13,798 bases of DNA. Source: an uncultured Flavobacteriales bacterium. Its GTDB lineage: Bacteria; Bacteroidota; Bacteroidia; Flavobacteriales; BACL11. Position 1 is the first letter of the stretch. The number at the start of each line of letters is the position of its first letter. The DNA is taken from positions 1 to 13,798 of the forward strand of contig CATMIT010000033.1 in the NCBI GenBank assembly GCA_950069165.1, written 5' to 3'. The translations under genes and the position numbers were made by a program. Of this stretch, positions 7,339 to 13,253 are shown piece after piece. The notes under the pieces are model-generated. The model saw nothing but the letters and a program-made list of their open reading frames with translations, was not told where the DNA came from and made no database searches.

Positions 7339-8277
7339 TTATTGAAATTTTTGAAGTTCTTCTTCCAAGATAGCAATCGTCTGATCAATCCCCTCTTCAA
7401 AAGATATTTGATATTTCCATCCTAGTTTATTGATTTTTGAAACATCCATTAGTTTTCTTGGTGTTCCGTTAGGATAAGTTGTATTGTAATCTATTCTACC
7501 TTGAAACCCAATCTTTTGTTTTATGGTTTCTGCTACCTCTTTTATACTTTTTTCTTCCCCAGAACCTACATTTATAAATTGCTTATCAGTGTAATTATTC
7601 ATTAAAAAAACACAGGCAGATGCACAATCATCTACATGTAAAAACTCTCTAAGTGGCGAACCATCTCCCCATACCTCAACTTCTGATAGATTATGTTGTT
7701 TTGCCTCATAGAACTTCCTTAACAATGCTGGAATAATGTGTGAGTTTTTTAGGTCGTAATTGTCATTTGGCCCATATAAATTAGTTGGCATTGCAGAGAT
7801 AAAGTTACATCCATATTGATCATGGAAAGTTTCACATAATTTTATTCCTGCAATTTTTGCAATGGCATACGGTTCGTTTGTTGGCTCTAAGAAACCCGAT
7901 AAAAGTGCATCTTCACTCATGGGTTGTTTTGCCAGTTTCGGGTAAATACATGAGCTACCTAAAAACAATAACTTCTTCACTTTAAACAAATAAGAAGCAT
8001 GAATGATATTTGCCTCAATCATCAAGTTGTCATATAAAAAATCTGCACGGAAAGTACTATTAGCAAGAATTCCTCCTACTTTTGCTGCTACCAAAAAAAC
8101 AAAATCTGGCTTTTCATTTTCAAAAAAATCATGCACAGCATTTTGATTTCTTAAATCTAACTCATTGGAGTTTTTAGTAATTAAATTTTCATAGCCCTCT
8201 GATTTTAGTTCTCTTATGATAGCTGAGCCAACCATTCCATTATGCCCAGCAATATAAATTCTATCAGTTTTATTCAT
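7339..8277 (-). CDS. fcl: GDP-L-fucose synthase
   Basis: A 312-residue extended short-chain dehydrogenase/reductase that converts GDP-4-keto-6-deoxy-D-mannose to GDP-L-fucose by double epimerisation and NADPH reduction, in the cytoplasm. The Rossmann motif is GHNGMVG (11-17). AAKVGGI (64-70), LFLGSSCIYPK (104-114, catalytic Ser108 or Ser109 and Cys110), Tyr137 and Lys141 in YAIAK, and the segment around PTNLYGPNDNYD are all diagnostic of this enzyme, and the length is normal. GDP-mannose 4,6-dehydratase, the preceding step, is not in the window. The gene is separated from the upstream kdsC-like gene by a 105-nt gap that holds a candidate promoter, and runs almost directly into pabA. Together with ugd it points to production of activated sugars for LPS O-antigen, capsule or glycoprotein. 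Confidence 0.93.
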   Translation of the reverse strand: MNKTDRIYIAGHNGMVGSAIIRELKSEGYENLITKNSNELDLRNQNAVHDFFENEKPDFVFLVAAKVGGILANSTFRADFLYDNLMIEANIIHASYLFKVKKLLFLGSSCIYPKLAKQPMSEDALLSGFLEPTNEPYAIAKIAGIKLCETFHDQYGCNFISAMPTNLYGPNDNYDLKNSHIIPALLRKFYEAKQHNLSEVEVWGDGSPLREFLHVDDCASACVFLMNNYTDKQFINVGSGEEKSIKEVAETIKQKIGFQGRIDYNTTYPNGTPRKLMDVSKINKLGWKYQISFEEGIDQTIAILEEELQKFQ

Positions 8278-8331
8278 TTCTTGACCTTTTAAAAGATTGC
8301 TTTACTTTCATCATGGCTTCTAAAATACAAA

Positions 8332-8339
8332 CAAAAATA
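8332..8339 (-). promoter_or_regulatory. Candidate -7 box for fcl-pabA
   Basis: On the minus strand this reads TATTTTTG, an exact TAnnTTTG match and identical to the box before the amidase. It lies 55 nt upstream of the fcl ATG in the only sizeable gap of the sugar-nucleotide gene group. No convincing -33 element or terminator is visible in the gap, so read-through from ugd is also possible. Confidence 0.4.
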
Positions 8340-8382
8340 TGGTATGAGGCAACATCCTTTAATTCTATATATTATTATAAGC

Positions 8383-8877
8383 TTAATTCTTTGATGCCAA
8401 TATTTCTTCCGCCAGTTCCCTAACTACACCATCGCCGCCTTTCTTTTTTAGATGAATGATATTTGGAATAGCTTTAACTTTTGAAACTGCATTACTCGGA
8501 CAAGCAGCAATACCAACATTAGATAGTAAATCAAAACAATTTACATCATCACCAATATATGAAACCTCATCTAAAGAAATATTCTCTTTTTCACATAAAT
8601 CTTTAACTAACTGAAGTTTGTCTTTCAAGCCGTGAAAATCAAAATCTAATCCAAGCTTTTTAGCTCTTCTTCTATTTAGCTCTCTATCTTCAGTAGTTAG
8701 AATACCTACTTTTATCCCTTTTTTTTGCAAAAGTTGAAAGCCCATCCCGTCATAAGTACAAAATCTTTTAAATTCATCACCATTTTCTGTATAATACATT
8801 CCTGCATCAGTAAGCACTCCATCAACATCTGACAAAAACAACTTAATCTTAGAAAAGTCATGTTTCTTACCCTTCAT
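8383..8877 (-). CDS. KdsC-like HAD phosphatase (3-deoxy-D-manno-octulosonate 8-phosphate phosphatase family)
   Basis: A 164-residue capless HAD phosphatase of the KdsC family, which usually works as a tetramer and removes phosphate from KDO-8-phosphate or a nonulosonate-9-phosphate. Motif I is LSDVDGVLTD, with Asp17 and Asp19. The family signature KRFCTYDGMGFQLL is at 37-50, motif II is LTTE (60-63), lysines near GLKDK supply motif III, and GDDVNCFDLL (109-118) is motif IV. The usual GDDVND Asp at the end of motif IV is Cys114 here, while Asp110 and Asp111 remain. GGDGVVRE near the C-terminus is typical. The ATG overlaps the ugd stop in ATGA, so the two are translationally coupled. No CMP-KDO or nonulosonate genes are nearby, so the exact substrate is open; kdsC proper is the first guess. 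Confidence 0.8.
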   Translation of the reverse strand: MKGKKHDFSKIKLFLSDVDGVLTDAGMYYTENGDEFKRFCTYDGMGFQLLQKKGIKVGILTTEDRELNRRRAKKLGLDFDFHGLKDKLQLVKDLCEKENISLDEVSYIGDDVNCFDLLSNVGIAACPSNAVSKVKAIPNIIHLKKKGGDGVVRELAEEILASKN

Positions 8878-10199
8878 TTAACTCCAATTTGATAATATTC
8901 ATATCCATATTCTTTTAACATCTGTTTATCGTACTGATTTCTTCCATCAAAGATAACACTTTGATTTAAAAGAGCACTTATTCTAGTAAAATCAGGGCTT
9001 CTAAATTCCTTCCATTCGGTGATTAAAATAAGAGCATCCGCGCCATCAAGGGCTTCATATTTATCTTTACAATACAATATATTGCTTTGGTTTTTAAAAT
9101 AATGATTTTCTGCTTCCTTCATTGCTTTTGGGTCATAAGCTCTGATAGTTGCTCCTTTTTCTATCAGTTCATTGATAATAATTACTGAAGCCGCCTCTCT
9201 CATATCATCCGTTCCTGGCTTGAAACTAAGTCCCCAAATCGCAAAACATTTCCCCGATAAATTATCACCAAATTTATCTGTTATTTTTTGTACCAATACT
9301 CTTTTTTGATGCACATTCACTTTTTCAACTGCTTGTAGAATATTTGCTGTATATCCATAATTCTCGGCTGTTCTTTTCAATGCTTTTATATCTTTTGGGA
9401 AACAACTTCCTCCATATCCACATCCAGGATAAATAAATTTATAGCCAATACGATTGTCGCTTCCAATTCCTATTCTTACCATATTTACATCTGCCCCAAC
9501 CCTTTCACAAATATTAGACATTTCGTTCATAAAACTAATTTTGGTAGCCAAAAAAGCATTGGCTGCATATTTGGTCATTTCAGCGCTTTTAATATCCATT
9601 TGAATAAACCTTTCTCTGTTAATTGTAAAAGGGCGATAAAGTGCTTTGAGCGTGTTTGTACTGCTTTGATTCTCAGAGCCAATCACTACTCTATCGGGTT
9701 GCATAAAATCTTTAATTGCTGTTCCTTCCTTCAAAAATTCAGGATTGGAAACCACATCAAATTCAATATCTTCATTTCGGCTATCTAATGCACTTTGGAT
9801 AGTTTCCCTAACTTTATTAGCAGTACCCACTGGAACAGTAGATTTATCCACCACAATAAGAGGGTGATTCATCTTCTCTCCTATCTCCTTTGCCACATTT
9901 ATTACATGGCTAAGGTCTGCACTTCCGTCTTCATCCTGTGGAGTCCCGACAGCAATAAAAACAATCTCTGATTCATTTATTGCCTCTTCCAATGATGTAG
10001 TAAAACTAAGCACTCCCTTTTGATAGCTTTCGTTTACCATTGCTTTTAAGCCCGGTTCAAAAATAGGAATAATGCCATTTTTTAATGCCTCTATTTTTTC
10101 CTTATTCTTATCCACACAGATAACTTTATTGCCCATTTCGGCAAAACAAGCTCCTGTTACTAAGCCCACATATCCAGTACCAACTATTGTTATTCTCAT
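8874..10199 (-). CDS. ugd: UDP-glucose 6-dehydrogenase
   Basis: A 441-residue enzyme that oxidises UDP-glucose to UDP-glucuronate with two NAD+, supplying the acidic sugar for capsule or exopolysaccharide and the entry point to UDP-xylose and related sugars. The N-terminal Rossmann motif is VGTGYVGLVTG (6-16), and Asp30 is likely to contact NAD. The GTP(Q)DEDGSAD and VDKSTVPVGT motifs follow. The substrate region has Lys210, Asn214 and Lys220. The catalytic Cys266 lies in PGCGYGGSCFPKD. The C-terminal UDP-binding domain includes FKPGTDDMREA. Length and motifs are complete. It is the first gene of its minus-strand group, overlapping the KdsC-like gene by 4 nt, and is transcribed divergently from the patatin gene across a 125-nt gap. 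UDP-mannuronate or GlcNAcA dehydrogenases are close relatives, but the motif set favours UDP-glucose. Confidence 0.92.
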   Translation of the reverse strand: MRITIVGTGYVGLVTGACFAEMGNKVICVDKNKEKIEALKNGIIPIFEPGLKAMVNESYQKGVLSFTTSLEEAINESEIVFIAVGTPQDEDGSADLSHVINVAKEIGEKMNHPLIVVDKSTVPVGTANKVRETIQSALDSRNEDIEFDVVSNPEFLKEGTAIKDFMQPDRVVIGSENQSSTNTLKALYRPFTINRERFIQMDIKSAEMTKYAANAFLATKISFMNEMSNICERVGADVNMVRIGIGSDNRIGYKFIYPGCGYGGSCFPKDIKALKRTAENYGYTANILQAVEKVNVHQKRVLVQKITDKFGDNLSGKCFAIWGLSFKPGTDDMREAASVIIINELIEKGATIRAYDPKAMKEAENHYFKNQSNILYCKDKYEALDGADALILITEWKEFRSPDFTRISALLNQSVIFDGRNQYDKQMLKEYGYEYYQIGVK

Positions 10200-10222
10200 T
10201 CTACTTGTATTAATAAAGATTG

Positions 10223-10230
10223 CAAATATC
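10223..10230 (-). promoter_or_regulatory. Near-consensus -7 box for ugd
   Basis: On the minus strand this reads GATATTTG, one mismatch from TAnnTTTG, 23 nt upstream of the ugd ATG. It is the only plausible -7 element on that strand in the divergent gap. The -33 region is not recognisable. Confidence 0.3.
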
Positions 10231-10246
10231 GTAATTTTTACCCTTA

Positions 10247-10262
10247 GATAAAAATCTTTATC
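10247..10262. repeat. Inverted repeat in the ugd/patatin divergent gap
   Basis: GATAAA-AATC-TTTATC is a perfect 6+4+6 inverted repeat near the middle of the 125-nt divergent gap, followed closely by another GATAA (10264-10268). It lies between the two candidate -7 boxes, a place where an operator could control both genes. It may also be chance in AT-rich DNA. Confidence 0.35.
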
Positions 10263-10293
10263 AGATAAGTAGCTTTTTTATCTTTTTTTCGTA

Positions 10294-10301
10294 TAAATTT
10301 G
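10294..10301 (+). promoter_or_regulatory. Candidate -7 box for the patatin gene
   Basis: TAAATTTG matches TAnnTTTG exactly and lies 23 nt before the ATG at 10325. A T-rich run (10274-10289) occupies the -33 area without a clean TTTG. Confidence 0.45.
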
Positions 10302-10324
10302 AAGACAGTATAAGATAGAATTCT

Positions 10325-12529
10325 ATGAAGAAATTATTTTATTTTTTTCCCACTCAACTGCTTTTGTATCACATCAAAAGAAACTATCTATTTATTATTT
10401 TTTGGGCTATATTATTTGGGTTTGTAATCGAGTATTTGGGAGTAAAATATGGTATCCCTTATTTATTTTTATCTCCTGAATATTTGAATAAGGTAAATTT
10501 CCTCTCTTTCTTCCTATTAGGGCTTTCGGTAGGAATTTTTATCATGGCTTTTCATATTGCTAGCTATATTATAATGGGTTATCGTTTTCGCTTTATCGCA
10601 ACACTTTCTACTGCTTTTTTTAAGTTTTGTATCAATAATTCAACTATTCCACTGGTATTTTTAATCGTTTTTGGAATAAAACTTTTTATATTTTATTCCA
10701 ATCAGGCACATTTTTCAATTAATGTAACAGCAAGTTATTATTTTGGTTTTTTGATTGGTAATACTGTTTTTATTCTTTTTTCTATTTTTTATTTTAGCCA
10801 AACCAACAAAAGTCTTTTTAAATTATTTGGGATACCAATAGGAAAAGAAAAAGAAAACGGAACACATCCTAAAATAAAACTTTTCTCTCCATCCTTTTCT
10901 AAGAAAAAAGTAGAAAGAGGCACTCTTCCGGGTGAGTCAGAAGTAAGAAGTTATTTGTATAGCCCATTTAAAGTTAGAATTGCTCGAAAATCTTCTCATT
11001 ATAATACGGAAATACTAATGAAGGTTTTGAATCAACATCATCATAATGCTGCATTTTATTTATTGGCAATTTTCTCCATTATTTTATTTATTGGTATTTT
11101 TAGAGATTTCCGATATTTTATGATTCCTGCTGCATCAAGTATTATGCTTTTACTTTCCATGTTTTTGATGATTATTAGTGCTATTCACTCCTGGTTTAGA
11201 GGTTGGTCTATTCCAGTTTTCTTGTTGTTAATTGTTGGTGTAAACTACCTGACAACATTCAAGCCATTAAATAGTAGAAATCATGTTTACGGAATAAATT
11301 ATGACACAACAAGAGTGATTTTTAATACCACAAAACTGAAAGAAATTAGTTCGACAAAGAATATAACAGAAGATAAAAAACAAAGCACAGAAATACTTGA
11401 AAATTGGAAAGAAAAAAATAAAACTATAAGTGAGAAAAAACCAAAAATGATATTTGTCAATTGTAGTGGTGGTGGTATGCGGGCTTCCTATTTAACTTTC
11501 CATGCCTTAAACTACATCAATAATGCAACTAATGGAGATTTTTTCAAAAAAACCCAACTCATTACAGGGTCTTCTGGCGGAATGATTGGTGCCTGTTATT
11601 TTAGAGAACTTTACCTGATAGACGACTCAATAAGCGAAAAACATTATCAGAATATATCAAAAGACATGCTAAACCCAATATCATTTACCATAACGGTCAA
11701 TGATATACTTATGCGTTTGCAGAAATTTAATGACGGAAAATATATCCATACTAAGGATAGAGGGTTTACTTTTGAACACATTCTGCATCAGAATACGGAT
11801 TCCATTCTTAATAAAAGTTTGAATGACTATTACCTTCCAGAAAAAAATGCCGAAATTCCTATGGTTTTTATCTCACCAACAATTATAAATAACGGGCATT
11901 TGCTTATTGTTTCCTCACAGAAAATTGCCTATATGACACAAATAACCGATAATTCTTATTTTGATGGAATAGAGTTTTCCCGACTTTTTGCTCAGCAAGA
12001 TGCCCAAAATCTAAAAATCACTTCCGCCCTGAGAATGAATGCTACTTTCCCTTATATTTCTCCGGTTGTTTATTTACCATCTAAACCCATGTTAGAGGTA
12101 ATGGATGCAGGATTGAAAGATAATTTAGGAACAGATTTAAGTATTCAATTTATCCGGACATTTAAAGATTGGATTAGCCAAAATACATCAGGTGTAATCC
12201 TTCTTCAAATAAGAGCAAGGGAACGAATGGTTCTGTCAGATAAGCAGCATTCAAAAAGCTTCTTGCATTCGCTTATTGGTCCTTTTTCTGATTTTAATAG
12301 ATCGTGGGGAAACATGAAAGATTTAGAAAGGGATAAACTTATTAATTATACCAAAGAATGGCTCAATACACCATTGGAAATTATAACAATTACACTTCCC
12401 TCAGACAAGAAACAGCATATATCCCTGAGTTGGCATTTGATAGAAAATGAAAAAGAAAAAATTAGAAATGCAATTAAGCTTCCCAATAATAAAGAAGAGA
12501 TAAATAAACTCATAGAATTGCTAAACTAA
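10325..12529 (+). CDS. Multi-pass membrane protein with C-terminal patatin-like phospholipase domain
   Basis: A 734-residue protein in two parts. The N-terminal half has about seven hydrophobic segments (roughly 21-40, 58-84, 107-125, 138-158, 242-260, 265-288, 294-311), with a basic cytoplasmic-type loop at about 160-235. The C-terminal half (about 373-734) is a patatin-type lipase: oxyanion loop CSGGGMRAS (380-388), nucleophile elbow TGSSGG (414-419, Ser417), the SALRMNATFPYISP stretch (567-580) typical of the family, and catalytic Asp594 in DAGLKDN. The Ser-Asp dyad is therefore complete. Such enzymes release fatty acids from phospholipids or other acyl lipids; here the enzyme would be tethered to the membrane. 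The gene stands alone, so no pathway is suggested by the neighbours; there is no CD-NTase nearby, which argues against a CapV-type effector. The basis is visible motifs; the substrate is unknown. Confidence 0.85.
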   Translation: MKKLFYFFPTQLLLYHIKRNYLFIIFWAILFGFVIEYLGVKYGIPYLFLSPEYLNKVNFLSFFLLGLSVGIFIMAFHIASYIIMGYRFRFIATLSTAFFKFCINNSTIPLVFLIVFGIKLFIFYSNQAHFSINVTASYYFGFLIGNTVFILFSIFYFSQTNKSLFKLFGIPIGKEKENGTHPKIKLFSPSFSKKKVERGTLPGESEVRSYLYSPFKVRIARKSSHYNTEILMKVLNQHHHNAAFYLLAIFSIILFIGIFRDFRYFMIPAASSIMLLLSMFLMIISAIHSWFRGWSIPVFLLLIVGVNYLTTFKPLNSRNHVYGINYDTTRVIFNTTKLKEISSTKNITEDKKQSTEILENWKEKNKTISEKKPKMIFVNCSGGGMRASYLTFHALNYINNATNGDFFKKTQLITGSSGGMIGACYFRELYLIDDSISEKHYQNISKDMLNPISFTITVNDILMRLQKFNDGKYIHTKDRGFTFEHILHQNTDSILNKSLNDYYLPEKNAEIPMVFISPTIINNGHLLIVSSQKIAYMTQITDNSYFDGIEFSRLFAQQDAQNLKITSALRMNATFPYISPVVYLPSKPMLEVMDAGLKDNLGTDLSIQFIRTFKDWISQNTSGVILLQIRARERMVLSDKQHSKSFLHSLIGPFSDFNRSWGNMKDLERDKLINYTKEWLNTPLEIITITLPSDKKQHISLSWHLIENEKEKIRNAIKLPNNKEEINKLIELLN

Positions 12530-12888
12530 TAAGCAAGTAACTCAACTAATTGCTTTTCAAAGCGAGCTTTTGCTAGAAATTCATCTTCCAATTCATAGGC
12601 GAAAGGTACTGGCGTATCTAAGGATGCTGAACGCTTTACAGGAGCATCCAAAAATTCAAAACATTCATCTGAAATTATTGAAGCCAAATCAGCACCAAAA
12701 CCACCTATCATACAATCTTCATGTAGTACAATTGCTTTCCCTGTTTTTTTTACAGAAGATAAAACCATTGCTCTATCTAAAGGAACAAGTGTTCGTAAAT
12801 CCACTAAATCAGCAGATATTTCAGGATTATTATCTAAAACTTCTAAAGCCCAATGAACACCTGCACCATAGGTTATAATAGTAATGTC
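12526..12888 (-). CDS. C-terminal fragment of branched-chain 2-oxoacid dehydrogenase E1 beta (transketolase C domain)
   Basis: About 120 residues, from GEDITIITYGAGVHWALEV to the stop, match the C-terminal (transketolase C) domain of E1-beta of 2-oxoisovalerate or pyruvate-type dehydrogenase, or of the fused E1 alpha-beta proteins common in Bacteroidota. Diagnostic stretches are ADLVDLRTLVPLDR, GKAIVLHEDCMIGGFGADLA, FLDAPVKRSA and TPVPFAYELEDEFL. The codon use and about 35% G+C are like the genes to the left. The thiamine-binding N-terminal parts are absent: upstream the frame passes straight into an unrelated asparaginase-family N-terminus. In the source organism the complete gene presumably continues to the right. 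The stop codon overlaps the patatin stop (12526-12529). This is a truncated piece of a real gene, most likely cut by a contig join. Confidence 0.85.
   Translation of the reverse strand, partial: DITIITYGAGVHWALEVLDNNPEISADLVDLRTLVPLDRAMVLSSVKKTGKAIVLHEDCMIGGFGADLASIISDECFEFLDAPVKRSASLDTPVPFAYELEDEFLAKARFEKQLVELLAY
12531..12558 (+). terminator. Weak possible terminator after the patatin gene
   Basis: AAGCAA (12531-12536) and TTGCTT (12550-12555) form a 6-bp stem with a 13-nt loop, and the right arm runs into TTTT. It starts 2 nt after the patatin stop and lies in the E1 coding region. The stem is short, so this is tentative. Confidence 0.3.
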
Positions 12889-12903
12889 TTCACCTTCTTT
12901 TAA
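12889..12903. other. Probable chimeric join between two genomes
   Basis: On the minus strand this 15-nt stretch reads TTAAAAGAAGGTGAA (Leu-Lys-Glu-Gly-Glu). It fits the asparaginase family on the right (HGYSLLKEGE) and the E1-beta family on the left (KEGEDITI) equally well. G+C changes here from about 35% to about 45%, along with the style of ribosome binding. A short shared word at a sudden taxonomic switch is what a misassembly or chimeric read produces. A true recombination cannot be ruled out from sequence alone. Confidence 0.8.
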
Positions 12904-13134
12904 AAGCGAATAACCATGCTTTACCGCTTTCGATAGCACATTTTTGTAGGCGGCTTCTTTCTCTGCCGTCATGGACGATTTTAAAATAGTCCCCGCGCCT
13001 CCGTGAATAGCGATTGCCACCTTCGGCTCCTGGGCTAACGCATTGGTAGCTAATAATGCGGCGGTAACCACGCTGAAGGTGCATAAGGTTTTATACCAAC
13101 CATTAGATGAGACGCTAAAACGAGCTAAGTTCAA
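12889..13134 (-). pseudogene. N-terminal fragment of secreted isoaspartyl peptidase/L-asparaginase
   Basis: The first 82 residues of the frame match the N-terminus of plant-type asparaginase/isoaspartyl dipeptidase (Ntn hydrolase; IaaA-like). A signal peptide (about 1-35, hydrophobic TFSVVTAALLATNALAQ) is followed by KVAIAIHGGAGTI (38-50) and the helix TAEKEAAYKNVLSKAVKHGY (56-75). The catalytic Thr, which lies far downstream in the family, is missing because the frame switches to an E1 dehydrogenase. The start is a TTG at 13134, 8 nt after an AGGAG Shine-Dalgarno (about 13143-13148); an in-frame stop upstream excludes ATG alternatives. The higher G+C and strong Shine-Dalgarno suggest a gammaproteobacterial source. 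Listed as broken because the gene is cut here, probably by a contig join rather than by mutation. Confidence 0.75.
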
Positions 13135-13140
13135 ATTACA

Positions 13141-13148
13141 TTCTCCTA
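13141..13148 (-). promoter_or_regulatory. Strong Shine-Dalgarno before the asparaginase fragment
   Basis: The minus strand reads TTTAGGAGAA here, placing AGGAG about 8 nt before the TTG start at 13134. This fixes a non-ATG start and contrasts with the Bacteroidota part of the window, where no gene has a comparable site. Confidence 0.6.
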
Positions 13149-13167
13149 AACGCTTTTATTATGAGTA

Positions 13168-13192
13168 CTGAATTAACTACCATTTAATTCAG
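13168..13192. repeat. Hairpin-forming inverted repeat
   Basis: CTGAATTAA (13168-13176) and TTAATTCAG (13184-13192) form a perfect 9-bp stem with a 7-nt loop in the 119-nt gap between the Hpt-like gene and the asparaginase fragment. No T-tract follows on either strand, so it could be a degenerate terminator for the Hpt-like gene or an operator for the asparaginase gene. Confidence 0.4.
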
Positions 13193-13253
13193 CGTAGTTA
13201 AAGCAGGTTTTAAAACTCTTAAACGTTAAGATGACACAATAAGAAATAACAAG

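Noticed and set aside
8278..8382. A small gene or riboswitch in the gap between the KdsC-like gene and fcl
   Set aside because: No usable short frame or conserved fold is visible; a candidate -7 box is all that can be supported.
10325..12529. CapV-like anti-phage effector (CBASS)
   Set aside because: The lipase domain has patatin motifs, but no CD-NTase, Cap2/Cap3 or other defence gene is adjacent, and the large membrane domain and lone-gene context do not fit.
12570..12878. Plus-strand frame of about 100 codons opposite the E1 fragment
   Set aside because: The minus strand encodes an unmistakable E1-beta C-terminus; the plus-strand product is a His/Leu/Lys-rich antisense shadow.
12526..13134. 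A genuine novel fusion enzyme (secreted asparaginase plus dehydrogenase E1)
   Set aside because: Neither half keeps its catalytic residues, the compartments conflict, and the join sits in a short word shared by both families at a composition break.
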